Origin: Nitrosomonas sp.
GTDB lineage: Bacteria > Pseudomonadota > Gammaproteobacteria > Burkholderiales > Nitrosomonadaceae
Direction: 5' to 3'
Length of the DNA: 64,000 nt
Assembly (NCBI RefSeq): GCF_021731985.1
Contig: NZ_JAKFWH010000056.1
Span: 1-64,000 of the forward strand
Of the stretch, positions 18,841 through 27,995 are shown piece after piece (position 1 is the stretch's first letter; every line of letters begins with the position of its first letter). The translations under genes and the position numbers were made by a program. The notes beneath the pieces are model-generated. The model was not told the origin of the DNA and searched no databases. It saw nothing but the letters and a program-made list of their open reading frames with translations.

Positions 18841-19060
18841 CCTTGGAAAAACTAAAAGGAAGGGGGAAAATCATTACAATTGCAATCGTTTCCAGTGCGG
18901 CGGAACGTGTGTTAAAGAAAGATCGAGGATTAGTATTTTCTTAAGCGATAAGCATTGTAGAAAGGGAGTCTTGTATCAGGCATAGGAGATAAATAGCGCA
19001 ATACAAGACCCCGCTCTTGCAAGTAAACCGAGAGCTGTTTTACAGAATTAACTGTTCAGA

Positions 19061-19840
19061 CTAAACACTGCGGCGTCTGGCGCTGAAACCCAACAAACCC
19101 AATCCTGCCAGCAACATTGCGTAGGTTTCTGGTTCCGGCACTACAGACACCACACCCGTTAAGCCATATGCAGGCCGAGGATCAACACTTTGACTGAAAT
19201 AATCCGTACCGCCCACAAATATCGAGTAATCGCCCGCTGTCAAATGAAAGACTTGCGAGACCATGTGATCCGCTAAACCATCCGCACCGGGGATAACGCC
19301 GCTACCGTAGTCGATATTGCTGCCGTCATAGGCGGAACCGATGAAGGTAAATACGCTTGCAGGATCATTGTTATCGTTGGTGATGCTCCAATCGGTCAAT
19401 GCTCTGAATGAACCTTCGGTCAAGCCAATACCGCCTACCGCATCGCGGATAGCAATGGATCCCGCAGCAAAGTCATGATCCGCAGCAAACGGAGAAATAT
19501 GGGCGAGCCCGCGGTAAAGAGAAAAACCGGGGTTAGTGTCGCCAAGCACAGTAGCGCCACTCGAATTAACAAAAGATTGGCCACTGAATGTAATCCTCAC
19601 ATCTGCATCACCTGTCAAATGAAAATCGTATGCCCTCACTCTGTGAGAATCACCCCAATCGGCATCCGTGCCATCAATCCAACCAAAATTACCGGTAAAT
19701 GACTGATTTGTAATTGTGCTCGTTGCCCCCGGCGCGCCAGTGAAAGTACCAAAATCACGGCCACCGTAGCCGATATGTGCCATGGCCGGCAGCGAAGTCA
19801 TGCCAACGAGCAGCAGTGCATATTTGAATGTGTTTTTCAT
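19061..19840 (-). CDS. PEP-CTERM sorting domain surface protein
   Basis: The protein has 259 residues with a signal peptide (KYALLLVGMTSLPAMA) and a C-terminal sorting signal (VPEPETYAMLLAGLGLLGF followed by SARRRSV). The sorting signal directs export and processing by an exosortase at the inner membrane. The body is Gly, Asp and Ser rich and beta-predicted, with no recognised enzyme domain. It resembles the FxDxF/choice-of-anchor style of small PEP-CTERM proteins. The exosortase is not in this window. The promoter with a palindromic operator lies about 95-140 bp upstream. Confidence 0.9.
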   Translation of the reverse strand: MKNTFKYALLLVGMTSLPAMAHIGYGGRDFGTFTGAPGATSTITNQSFTGNFGWIDGTDADWGDSHRVRAYDFHLTGDADVRITFSGQSFVNSSGATVLGDTNPGFSLYRGLAHISPFAADHDFAAGSIAIRDAVGGIGLTEGSFRALTDWSITNDNNDPASVFTFIGSAYDGSNIDYGSGVIPGADGLADHMVSQVFHLTAGDYSIFVGGTDYFSQSVDPRPAYGLTGVVSVVPEPETYAMLLAGLGLLGFSARRRSV

Positions 19841-19906
19841 GAAAGACCTATTAAATAAAATTATTATAGAAATAGCGCAAAAGAATTTTGCGCCTTACGT
19901 GATAGA

Positions 19907-19922
19907 GCGCATTAATTGCCTC
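19907..19922 (-). promoter_or_regulatory. Possible sigma-54 promoter element
   Basis: On the minus strand AGGCAATTAATGCGCT has the GG-N10-GC spacing of sigma-54 promoters (consensus TGGCAC-N5-TTGC), 67 bp before the PEP-CTERM start. The match is weak, and a sigma-70-like promoter lies just upstream, so this is only a candidate. Confidence 0.25.
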
Positions 19923-19934
19923 CAGCACAACAGT

Positions 19935-19980
19935 ATTATTTCTCTGAATGCACAATGAGTCAATGCGACAAATTGTCGCA
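19935..19980 (-). promoter_or_regulatory. Palindromic operator and promoter of the first PEP-CTERM gene
   Basis: The perfect palindrome TGCGACAAATTGTCGCA lies at 19964-19980. On the minus strand it abuts TTGACT (19958-19963, -35), a 17-bp spacer and AATAAT (19935-19940, -10). This is the best copy of the recurring operator-promoter unit. Confidence 0.7.
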
Positions 19981-20015
19981 TGTATTTGATTATAAAATAA
20001 TTTAATAGAATAGAT

Positions 20016-20054
20016 CGCCCCCTAGTTAAGAGCTATGTACTTAACTAGGGGGCG
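20016..20054 (-). terminator. Terminator of the di-haem peroxidase gene
   Basis: A 15-bp perfect stem CGCCCCCTAGTTAAG (20016-20030) with CTTAACTAGGGGGCG (20040-20054) and a 9-nt loop lies about 60 bp after the peroxidase stop. T-rich sequence follows on the minus strand. Confidence 0.85.
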
Positions 20055-20114
20055 TAGGCGGATGAAAATATAATAATAGAATTGTCTACGGCAAAGCCGG
20101 AGAATTATTTGTTA

Positions 20115-22340
20115 TCAATTAGCATTGCTTTGTGACTTTAAATAGCGATCAAATGCTTGCACTGGCTCTGTTCTCCCTTCAGCCCCGACAGCGGGAATCA
20201 GCAGGAATTCATCTGCCGCAAGCGTTTCACTAATGGCATTAGTCTGAGGAATTGCAACGTTATCTCCTGTGTGGCCATGAGGAACAAGCAACTCAGGATG
20301 ATCAAAGGGTGCCCTTTCAAAGCGTACGCGCTCATCGGTTAAGCTTTTTAGAAAATTGAGCAAATCTTCACGTTGTTCCGCTGAAAATCGCACGTCAACC
20401 AGTGCGAAAATCTTGCCAAATTCTTTGGGGGGAGTTTCAAAATTACCTCCCCGGATATAAAACTCCAATACTTCATCCAATGTGGCCATGCCGCCGTTAT
20501 GCATAAAAGGCCCTGTCAGTTCAATGTTCCTTAAGGTTGGAATTTTGTATGAACCCTTAGCGGCACTCAAAAATCGCCTTCTATCCGGTTTCTCTAACTC
20601 CTCCAAAACTGCATCAACCGTTGGAATGAAGGTGCCTTCTGGTTTAAAGCAATCAGCGGTGCCCTGTGTTTGTTTCCGTATTCCATCCGCGCGTGTAAAT
20701 AATAACGGATGGGGTGCATCACGATCAGTTGCAATAGGTGTATCCAAATCACAAGGCCGTACATCTGCCACATAGGGATCAACAATCCCGGAGTTATTAC
20801 CTGCCAAAAGCTGCATATATTGATCGGAAAACGATAACGGATTGCCGAATGGATCGGTACCACCCAAACTAATATCATTTTCTAGTGACGTTACACCGGT
20901 ACCGGAAAAACCAGTATCTTGAAACATCATGCCGCCGGTTAAAGATAAAGCGGTTACAACGTTCGTGGTACTGATCCGGAAAGAAGAATTTCCGAAAGCG
21001 TGCGGGTTGATTTTTTGCAAAATTCCATTCGTCACGACCGCTGATGAAGTAAAGTTTGGGCCAATATGGCAAAGTGCACAATGCGAATCACGAAAAACAT
21101 CCATCCCCCGCTGTGCTGATTCGCTTAAGTCAATGGGAGTACCGTGCTCATCAACAGCACTTTGATCAAAGGGAGAATCATCAGAGACCAAAGTCGACTC
21201 ATACATCTGAACCGCAAGTGCAAAAAACATGGCAAAATTCGCTTCGACCTGCCGATAAGCAGCCCAACTCTGTTTCCCAGAGCTGGGTCGCGAAGAGCCG
21301 AATTGGCCAATGCGGTTATAACTCCAGTATTTGGGATTGAATGATTCCTTAATCAATTGATAATAGCTGGTATTTAATCCTTTCTGTAGATTGTCTTTAG
21401 TACTGAGTGCTAAGCCGCCAAGTACACTATCGTTCCAGTGCACGTTTTGTTGATCCAGTGGTCTGCGATTCAGCAATTTACGCCCTAGATCGGGAAAAGT
21501 GCGGTCATGGCAAGTCATTTCGATGACGTCCATAGGCGGTCCGACCGCCTGGGAAGCAAGAGAGGAATTGATGAGCCGTAAGCGTTGCTTGGTGACGGTG
21601 CCATCGCTATTTTTTATCCAGACACCGGCATCGGGATCACGGTCTCCCCATGGGCTGCTACCATTAAAGATATTGTTGGCGCGGCCGTCCCAGAAGTTAC
21701 GAAAATTGAAAACGGCATTGATCACAGTCGGTGCATTGCGTGGCGTAACCTTGCGCGCGCCTATTGCCCCGACATGAAAAACCGGGTCAGCGCTACGCTC
21801 ACAATTATCATATTTCCCCTGAAACAATTTGACATCCTGATGATAAGCACCTCCAAAGGTACCCGCAGAACCTGCAACATCGTCGCTGCTATAAACCGGA
21901 ACACTTGCGTCACTAAGCGGATCATTGGTTTGAAAAAAAGGAAAATCACTTCTCTTTAAGGCGGTATTGGGCCCACGCGGAGTTCCGTCACGGCCAAGCG
22001 AAAATTCCTTAGGCAAGTCGCTATCTCTACCGGTCGGCGCAATCTGATTCTTAATGCGCCCATCCGCACCGGCATTGAAATGACAAGTCGCACAGGCCAC
22101 GCCATCACTTCCAACATTGATATCCCAAAACAAGGCCTTGCCGAGTGCGATCGCTTTTTCCTTGTTAATGATGATGGGGTCCGGGCCATCCAGCAAGCCG
22201 GGCACTTCGGGAACCGGCGCACCTTTCAGTGTCATGGGAATAGGTCCGAAACTGTCAGCCTGCAAAACCGAACCAGTAAAAATGGTAAGACAGCATACCT
22301 TGGTTAAGGTATTGATGATTTTTTTTATATCGATTAGCAT
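20115..22340 (-). CDS. Cytochrome c peroxidase/MauG-family di-haem protein
   Basis: Periplasmic c-type cytochrome of 741 residues. I choose the ATG at 22340 (MLIDIKKIINTLTK) because GAGGAG lies just upstream; the open frame extends 34 codons further without a signal-like start. After the signal peptide, CATCH is at about 83-87 and CALCH near 430, giving two haem c sites as in the CcpA/MauG family. The sequence KIPTLRNIELTGPFMHNGGM is the typical peroxidase C-terminal block. At over 700 residues it is about twice the length of classical CcpA (about 330), with large insertions. Its role may be peroxide reduction or oxidation of a partner protein. It sits between two PEP-CTERM genes with its own terminator. 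Confidence 0.85.
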   Translation of the reverse strand: MLIDIKKIINTLTKVCCLTIFTGSVLQADSFGPIPMTLKGAPVPEVPGLLDGPDPIIINKEKAIALGKALFWDINVGSDGVACATCHFNAGADGRIKNQIAPTGRDSDLPKEFSLGRDGTPRGPNTALKRSDFPFFQTNDPLSDASVPVYSSDDVAGSAGTFGGAYHQDVKLFQGKYDNCERSADPVFHVGAIGARKVTPRNAPTVINAVFNFRNFWDGRANNIFNGSSPWGDRDPDAGVWIKNSDGTVTKQRLRLINSSLASQAVGPPMDVIEMTCHDRTFPDLGRKLLNRRPLDQQNVHWNDSVLGGLALSTKDNLQKGLNTSYYQLIKESFNPKYWSYNRIGQFGSSRPSSGKQSWAAYRQVEANFAMFFALAVQMYESTLVSDDSPFDQSAVDEHGTPIDLSESAQRGMDVFRDSHCALCHIGPNFTSSAVVTNGILQKINPHAFGNSSFRISTTNVVTALSLTGGMMFQDTGFSGTGVTSLENDISLGGTDPFGNPLSFSDQYMQLLAGNNSGIVDPYVADVRPCDLDTPIATDRDAPHPLLFTRADGIRKQTQGTADCFKPEGTFIPTVDAVLEELEKPDRRRFLSAAKGSYKIPTLRNIELTGPFMHNGGMATLDEVLEFYIRGGNFETPPKEFGKIFALVDVRFSAEQREDLLNFLKSLTDERVRFERAPFDHPELLVPHGHTGDNVAIPQTNAISETLAADEFLLIPAVGAEGRTEPVQAFDRYLKSQSNAN

Positions 22341-22507
22341 GATAATACTCCTCACATTCCTCGCTACCCAGCATGTGCGCCAAGGAACATCAGTATGTTT
22401 GTGCGTTTTCTGAGTAGGTGTTAATAGTTCTCTATCAAACATGATGCACTGTACTAATATTGCGTGAATTCTTCTTGCAACCAGGTTAAATTGTTCTTCC
22501 CGGCAAA

Positions 22508-22540
22508 GAAACAGAGCGATTCGACGAAACGCCCTGTTTC
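22508..22540 (-). terminator. Terminator after the second PEP-CTERM gene
   Basis: GAAACAGAGCG (22508-22518) pairs with CGCCCTGTTTC (22530-22540) with one mismatch and an 11-nt loop, 20 bp beyond the stop of the PEP-CTERM gene. Confidence 0.65.
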
Positions 22541-22560
22541 TGCTACCGCGTCACCGCTAA

Positions 22561-23397
22561 TTAAGCTGCAGCCATATTCAACGCTTTGTGCTGTTTCTTC
22601 ATGCGCCAGCCAACAAGGCCCAAGCCTGCCAACAGCATCGCGTAGGTTTCTGGCTCGGGTACTGCGCTGACAGTTAAGTCATACAAACCACCTGCAGTAT
22701 TCTTATCAGTGCCGCCAACATACACGGCATACCAGCCCGCTGCTAAATCATTGAATACGAGCGAAGCAGTGTGCGCGCCTGTACTACCGCTCACGCCATT
22801 TTCAAAAGTATTTGTTAGACTCACATCATTGGCTCCGGTAATAACACTCTCACCCCAGCCAGTGGTTCCAGCCGCATGCGAAGCGCCGGAAACTGCGTAG
22901 CCCAGTGTTTCCAACACATTGCCACCCTCACCATTCGCCATCCAATGCGTACCCGTATCCCCAATCGCCCCTGTTGCATTAAATGAATGGGGCGTTTCAA
23001 ATCCTGCCAAACTAAAACCATCAGCAGCATACGCTGCTGTTCCGCCATCAAATTGCGATCCGCCGGTCGCCCAGACGGTTACGCCTGGAACAAAACCTGA
23101 ATCTCCGGAAACGGTTAGCGTGACATCAGCTAAGTCATGGTTATTAAATAAGAACCAGTCACCCGTGTGAGCCCAGGCGGAATAGGCTAAACCGACACTG
23201 TCTGAGTAGGAACTCTTCAGGCCAGAATTGGCTGCGGAAATGCTACTCCCTGCAAAAAGGTCGTTACCAGCAGCCCAAGGTTGAAATGCTGATACTGCAC
23301 CCGCTGCGTATACATTGGCACTAACCAGAGAGGCAGCAGAAATAATTGCTGCGGAAACCAGCGTGTTTGTTTTCTTACTATATGAATTTTTTCGCAT
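22561..23397 (-). CDS. PEP-CTERM sorting domain surface protein
   Basis: The protein is 278 residues from the ATG at 23397 (MRKNSYSKKTN). GGAG lies 8 nt before it, whereas two further in-frame ATG codons upstream overlap or crowd the ribosome-binding site. The signal peptide ends near ASLVSANVYA-AG. The body is rich in Gly, Ala and Ser, and the tail VPEPETYAMLLAGLGLVGW is followed by RMKKQHK. The C-terminal Ala-rich extension (ALNMAAA) is unusual after the basic cluster. Upstream lie a possible structured RNA and the palindromic operator. Confidence 0.9.
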   Translation of the reverse strand: MRKNSYSKKTNTLVSAAIISAASLVSANVYAAGAVSAFQPWAAGNDLFAGSSISAANSGLKSSYSDSVGLAYSAWAHTGDWFLFNNHDLADVTLTVSGDSGFVPGVTVWATGGSQFDGGTAAYAADGFSLAGFETPHSFNATGAIGDTGTHWMANGEGGNVLETLGYAVSGASHAAGTTGWGESVITGANDVSLTNTFENGVSGSTGAHTASLVFNDLAAGWYAVYVGGTDKNTAGGLYDLTVSAVPEPETYAMLLAGLGLVGWRMKKQHKALNMAAA

Positions 23398-23544
23398 TTT
23401 CATTTCTCCAAATATTTGAGACACTACATAAAAAATTACACTCCACCGTTGCCTGCTTACAAAATTATCAAGAGAGCTTCCGGCGTATCTTTAATGAATG
23501 ATGATCTGGAGTCGATTGGGTGATTTTATTACGTTCCGGTTCCA

Positions 23545-23640
23545 GTTACTTCCCATCATTCGTGGGATGGCAACCCGGCTATCTCGATAAAGAGACCCGT
23601 TGGCTTTCCGGACTTACCTTGCGGCAAGGGTGGCTTTTAC
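23545..23640 (-). ncRNA. GEMM-like (c-di-GMP-I riboswitch-like) structured leader, candidate
   Basis: The minus-strand leader of the PEP-CTERM gene contains GGAAAGCCAACGGGTCTC, a 6-nt loop, then GAGATAGCCGGGTTGCC. CGG pairs with CCG and GTCTC with GAGAT, with a bulged AG, which matches the P3 half and 3' end of c-di-GMP-I riboswitches. A second hairpin (23617-23629, CCTTG-CCG-CAAGG) sits where P2 would be, but its loop is not a GNRA tetraloop and the 5' GGCAA strand of P1 is not visible. It could be a divergent or decayed aptamer, or an unrelated RNA. Confidence 0.4.
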
Positions 23641-23652
23641 ATTGAGATTCAC

Positions 23653-23697
23653 ACTATACTGAAACATATAAAATAAACAATGTGACAAATTGTCGCA
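23653..23697 (-). promoter_or_regulatory. Palindromic operator and promoter of the second PEP-CTERM gene
   Basis: TGTGACAAATTGTCGCA (23681-23697, one imperfect pair) abuts TTGTTT (23675-23680), a 16-bp spacer and TATAGT (23653-23658) on the minus strand. Transcription from here would include the GEMM-like leader. The stretch 23698-23928 holds no gene that I can see. Confidence 0.65.
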
Positions 23698-23928
23698 CCT
23701 CAGGACTGCCGGAAAATACGAAGAAATTAATCGATACTACAGTTAAAATCGACAGAATGTTTTCATGAACAAAAGAGAACCAGTTAGCTTATTTATTGGC
23801 GCTGGATGCGTTGATATCGCTTATTAGTCCTATCGCAAATTAAATCAGTTATGCCATCCGGTAGATTGAGTTTCAATACTTAAAAAATAACTCGGTGATT
23901 ATCGGGACGAGCAAAATCCTTGTAATTG

Positions 23929-26022
23929 TTATTGCCAAGTGTACTGTGCGGAAAGGCCGATGAAATTGACGATTTGATTCGTATCCTGTGTTAATCGAGT
24001 GCCATCGGTATAGGTCCAATGATTCCATGTCCACTCATTGGTTTTAAAGCGATTAAGGATATAATCCAGATGCAGACTGAAGTTTTTCCGCAAGGTATAT
24101 CTTGCAAATAGTCTCAAATTGCTAAGCCCGGTTGAGATATTGGGTACTGAATAAGTCGCTGGATCGCTTGTTTTTTGCTTAAACTTATCAGCAATAAAAG
24201 ATTGCGATAAACTCGCTCCAACTTCTAGTTTCTCAGTTGGTTTTCCATTGATATCGACTCCAAATGAAGTGCCAATATTCTGCAGATTAGCCGACCAAAT
24301 TTCACGAGAACCATCCGCAGGACTCCAATTTCTTGAAGCTTGATCAATAAAAGTTTCATTGCGTGAAAACCACGCCACTGCTTGCAAGTTCTCCGAGACT
24401 GTATACGCGGCATCCAATGAATAGTTTCTTGCAGAACCATTCTGTAATCCCAGGTTTGAGCCGCTACGATGCCCATAATTATCGAATGATTCGTCGACCA
24501 TGACTTGCAATGACAGGGGTTCAATGGGCTCCCAGTTGAGCGATAAGCGCACCTTGTCACGATTGCGATCAGAAAGATTGATGGGTGCAATCGTGTTGAA
24601 GTAAGGATCACCCGTCGCAGTCATGGTCGAGATAAAAGGCGATCCAAATCGATTGCTGTGTATGTATGCAATCGATCCTGTCACGGTATCGGACAAAGTA
24701 CGCCGTAGCTCCGCCCGATAGGAAATTTCATCCGTTCTGGCGCGATGACCGACAAAAGTCGGCTGCCAACGACGATCCCAATGTTCATACTCAATACCGC
24801 CGATCAAACGAAAATTCATCGGCAACGTGTAATTGGCTTCTACTTTGCTCGTTACCGTACTAAATGAACGCGGATGATTGAGCCCGCTCCAGCGATTTCC
24901 GTTGAAATCCAACTGTCCTGCCAATGGGTTGTATAAAAGCACGGGCGTATTATCATCGCGATCTTCAAATCGAACATTCGCCACGACAGATAATTTGGGT
25001 AACGGACGACTGGTAATGCTGGCCTGGACTAACGCTGTATCAATGCGCCCGCCCAGATTACTCCCGACACCAGGAGCCAGAAATTGCGTAGGAAAGAAAC
25101 TATCTGTTTGCGTCGCTCGCGTATAAGCAGCCTTGAACGTACCGCGCGTGGTTGGATTAAAACTATAACCGCCGGATAAAAACAACTGATGCGATTGATT
25201 ATCCGGAGGCAGCGCAATCGGAGAAAATTGATTCGGTGCATAGATTCCGCCTGCACTACTGCCACCCGTTGTATATAAGGCGGTATTCTTATTAATAAAC
25301 ATCGTTCCATAATACCCGCCGGACAACTGTAAATCCTTACCGTTGTAGTTGAGGGTGCCGCCGAACTGCCGGGTTGAATAATTAATGGGTTCGGGCAAAA
25401 ACTCATAACCGCCGACTACGCCCGGAATCGGTGCTCCCAAACGATTACCACGCCCGAAAATTCTTGATCCATCTTTTTCTTCATTACGGAAATGGAACTG
25501 CAATTCAAAATTGCCTGGCAGAACTCGGTTCATTCCGAATGATATCGCCTGACGTTCCGTTTTCAGTTGCGCAGGTTCACCGGTTGTAGGCGATGTTGGA
25601 ACATCCAGATGTGGGCTGCCAATTCCACTGACAGCGGTAACGGCTGTAAATGGCTCATATCTGGGCGTTTGACTGAAATCAATAAAGTAACTCCAATGGC
25701 CTTGCTTAGTATGCTCAAAGCGGATGTCGCGATTCTGTAATCCAAGATTGCGCCCGAGCAATTTAAGCCAGGTACCGGTATTCTCATCGCGTTTTGTGAT
25801 ATCGACATTGAAAATACCATAAGGCCCTTCATTTCTTAGGCCACTGTATTGACCAAAACGCGCATTATCATTCGCGAGGTACCCTGCACCAAAATTAATC
25901 GAGCTTTGCGGTTTGGTTAATCGTTTGAGATTTTCATCTTCGTTTGATACGGCTGCTTCAGCGATAAGTAAGAAAGAGCAAGCCGACAGGATCTGAAGAA
26001 ATTTCCAGGTTGATTGATTCAT
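23929..26022 (-). CDS. MtrB/PioB-family outer-membrane beta-barrel
   Basis: Large porin-like barrel (697 residues) that in known systems sheaths a decahaem cytochrome across the outer membrane. The start at 26022 (MNQSTWKFLQIL) has AGGGAGAG just upstream, and a signal peptide ends near LLIAEAAVS. The remainder is a series of alternating strands with family-like blocks such as YEPFTAVTAVSGIG, RNEEKDGSRIFGRG and IGGIEYEHWDRRW. It ends in the aromatic SAQYTWQ. The N-terminal CXXC motif known in Shewanella MtrB is absent. It begins 14 bp after the decahaem cytochrome gene, so the two form an operon. Confidence 0.88.
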   Translation of the reverse strand: MNQSTWKFLQILSACSFLLIAEAAVSNEDENLKRLTKPQSSINFGAGYLANDNARFGQYSGLRNEGPYGIFNVDITKRDENTGTWLKLLGRNLGLQNRDIRFEHTKQGHWSYFIDFSQTPRYEPFTAVTAVSGIGSPHLDVPTSPTTGEPAQLKTERQAISFGMNRVLPGNFELQFHFRNEEKDGSRIFGRGNRLGAPIPGVVGGYEFLPEPINYSTRQFGGTLNYNGKDLQLSGGYYGTMFINKNTALYTTGGSSAGGIYAPNQFSPIALPPDNQSHQLFLSGGYSFNPTTRGTFKAAYTRATQTDSFFPTQFLAPGVGSNLGGRIDTALVQASITSRPLPKLSVVANVRFEDRDDNTPVLLYNPLAGQLDFNGNRWSGLNHPRSFSTVTSKVEANYTLPMNFRLIGGIEYEHWDRRWQPTFVGHRARTDEISYRAELRRTLSDTVTGSIAYIHSNRFGSPFISTMTATGDPYFNTIAPINLSDRNRDKVRLSLNWEPIEPLSLQVMVDESFDNYGHRSGSNLGLQNGSARNYSLDAAYTVSENLQAVAWFSRNETFIDQASRNWSPADGSREIWSANLQNIGTSFGVDINGKPTEKLEVGASLSQSFIADKFKQKTSDPATYSVPNISTGLSNLRLFARYTLRKNFSLHLDYILNRFKTNEWTWNHWTYTDGTRLTQDTNQIVNFIGLSAQYTWQ

Positions 26023-26036
26023 TTCTCTCTCCCTAA

Positions 26037-26993
26037 TCAACGCTGCAGCAGATCTTCAAGGCGAACATTCTCAGGGTTATTGCTGCCGTGAATCTGGGTA
26101 TGGCAATTGACACAACCCCTGGCCAGGAGATTTCTTCGATAAGCACCATCAATTGTTCCCGGGCTGCCCTGATGCGTATTGGGCTCATGACATTCCTGAC
26201 AAAGAAATGGCGAGCGAACTCTTAGCAAATTGGGTGCTGTCGTACCGTGCGGATTGTGGCAAAGCGCGCAATTTTCCTGAACCGGCGGGTGGTTTCGCAC
26301 GAAAGGGCCGCGCTTTTCCATATGACAGGTATAGCAAGTGTCATTGATGCTGTCCCGAATCATCATGCTAGGCCCAGCCGAGCCATGAGAGTTATGACAA
26401 TCGGAGCAAATAACTTTTCCTTCCCGGATAGGGTGACGGGAGGGGCGGTTGATTTGTGCGCGTTGTTCTTTATGACAGGAAAAACAGATTTCCGCTTGAG
26501 CAATTCTGTCGCGTACTTTGTCTTGTGCGGTGTGTATCTGGTGACAGGCGGTACAAGCCACATCACGATTGGCATGCGTACTGCCGGCCCAATGCATTTG
26601 TTTGCCGCCCTGGTGACAGTTTAAGCAGGTTTGATTTCTATCTTCAACGGGATTAAGCGAATTCTTACCAAATGTGCGTGATGGCATCGGTACTTTTTCA
26701 GGCCTGTCCATGTGACGAATACTCTTACCATGGCAGCTTGTACAAGTTGGCACGCGGTCATCCGCAACAGTTCCATGCTTTGTTTTGCCGATAGCGAGTA
26801 CTGATTCGGCACCTTCATCATGACAACCCGTGCATGTCCGGTCACCTCGTAGCACTATATCTTCGGTTGGTTCGTCGTCATCATCATTATCTGACGCCAT
26901 TACATTTTGCGAGATTATCCCAATGCTAAGCGCAAAAAATATCCCAAGAATCTGTAGAAAAAAGGCGCGTGTGTTCCTTATGAAATGTTCCAT
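26037..26993 (-). CDS. DmsE/MtrA-family decahaem c-type cytochrome
   Basis: Periplasmic multihaem cytochrome of 318 residues. After a signal segment (FLQILGIFFALSIGIIS) there are ten CXXCH sites: CTGCH, CTSCH, CLNCH, CTACH, CFSCH, CSDCH, CYTCH, CALCH, CQECH and CVNCH. Distal His ligands lie in motifs such as CHNSHG and CHNPHG. This number and size match MtrA/PioA/DmsE, which carry electrons through an MtrB-type barrel. An AAGGA ribosome-binding site precedes the ATG. No inner-membrane quinol oxidase or outer MtrC-like cytochrome is adjacent. In an ammonia oxidiser it could dump or take up electrons externally; that is inference. Confidence 0.93.
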   Translation of the reverse strand: MEHFIRNTRAFFLQILGIFFALSIGIISQNVMASDNDDDDEPTEDIVLRGDRTCTGCHDEGAESVLAIGKTKHGTVADDRVPTCTSCHGKSIRHMDRPEKVPMPSRTFGKNSLNPVEDRNQTCLNCHQGGKQMHWAGSTHANRDVACTACHQIHTAQDKVRDRIAQAEICFSCHKEQRAQINRPSRHPIREGKVICSDCHNSHGSAGPSMMIRDSINDTCYTCHMEKRGPFVRNHPPVQENCALCHNPHGTTAPNLLRVRSPFLCQECHEPNTHQGSPGTIDGAYRRNLLARGCVNCHTQIHGSNNPENVRLEDLLQR

Positions 26994-27214
26994 GATTTTT
27001 TCCTTGTCTGCTGCTTATTCCGCATGAACTGAGAATGTGACCATTCAGTCCTGCGGAATAAGATGTAGTGCTGATTGACGTAAGAAATGAATTTCTTACT
27101 ATTGGAAATCTTTCCAATCCTCGTTGCGCCATTGGCTCGGCATAACTGCGTTTTCTTGATACCTTATTATTTTCTTACAATAATTTTCACTTATGAGGTT
27201 GAAACTCTAAACGC

Positions 27215-27275
27215 AAGTTAAATTAAACGAATGCAATTGGGAATGCGACAAATTGCCGCGCGGCATTTTGCCGCA
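27215..27275 (-). promoter_or_regulatory. Double palindromic operator and promoter upstream of the MtrA/MtrB-like operon
   Basis: Two adjacent palindromes fill 27244-27275 (TGCGACAAATTGCCGC then GCGGCATTTTGCCGCA). On the minus strand they abut TTCCCA (27238-27243), a 17-bp spacer and TAACTT (27215-27220), about 225 bp before the cytochrome start. The element is within a 60-bp block repeated almost exactly at 48370-48429. Confidence 0.6.
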
Positions 27276-27278
27276 GCA
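27219..27278. repeat. 60-bp dispersed repeat, copy 1
   Basis: Identical to 48370-48429 except for two bases, both inside the palindromes. Flanking sequence on both sides is unrelated, so this is a discrete duplicated control element rather than part of a gene duplication. Confidence 0.8.
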
Positions 27279-27447
27279 TTAATCGGCTGGCTTAAAGGTA
27301 TAATTTCTTAAAAAAGAAACTGGGAACACCGAATGGAAAAAATGCACTTAGGGGCTAACTGGCGATATAACCAGGATCGTGCAGTGATTAATGGACATGA
27401 TAAGAAAATGACAATACAAACAATGTGATTGGATCTTGAAAAAAACT

Positions 27448-27849
27448 ATGATGGATATAAAACAGATAACAAGAATACTAGGTTGTGGCCGCGCGACAAC
27501 GATTAATCGGATGCTAAAAGCCGGTATTAAAGGCGAAGAACGACCATTCAAACACGGCAGAAAATATTATTACAACGTGACAGTGCAACAATTGCTTGCA
27601 CTAATGACAGACAAAGATCAAAAGCATGTGACTATGGAACGAACCAAAGCGCTTATGGAATTGGAGACAGTATTTAACAGAATGATAAGCCCTGATCAAG
27701 ACTCTATGATTCCTCAGGTATATACTCGGGGCAGGAATGGCACTGCTGATATTGACCATCGGCATGGCATTTTTAAAGGAAAGAGTTGTAGCCGAAACGG
27801 TGAAACGGTTTGTCCCGTTTTGTTCACAAGATATCGACCCTGCTGCTAA
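27448..27849 (+). CDS. Small putative helix-turn-helix protein
   Basis: A frame of about 133 residues begins MMDIKQITRILGCGRATTINRMLKAGI and continues with a basic segment. Residues 1-60 look like an excisionase/MerR-type winged helix that binds DNA, with VQQLLALMTDKD closing the domain. The remaining 70 residues (HGIFKGKSCSRNGE) do not resemble anything I know and may be read past a frameshift. There is no strong ribosome-binding site. It could be a remnant of a mobile-element control gene. The 27002-27447 gap otherwise holds the double operator facing the other way. Confidence 0.45.
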   Translation: MMDIKQITRILGCGRATTINRMLKAGIKGEERPFKHGRKYYYNVTVQQLLALMTDKDQKHVTMERTKALMELETVFNRMISPDQDSMIPQVYTRGRNGTADIDHRHGIFKGKSCSRNGETVCPVLFTRYRPCC

Positions 27850-27995
27850 TTTGTGCCGGAGTTTATATCTGCACTACTGGCTGGAGAGCGGCCTGCTCTT
27901 TCTTTGAATAAACCTTGTTTATGCTCAGACAGGATAATGGCTGAAATTGGTTAGGAAAAATTTTTGTCTCGAAAATATTTTAATCGGGAACGGAA

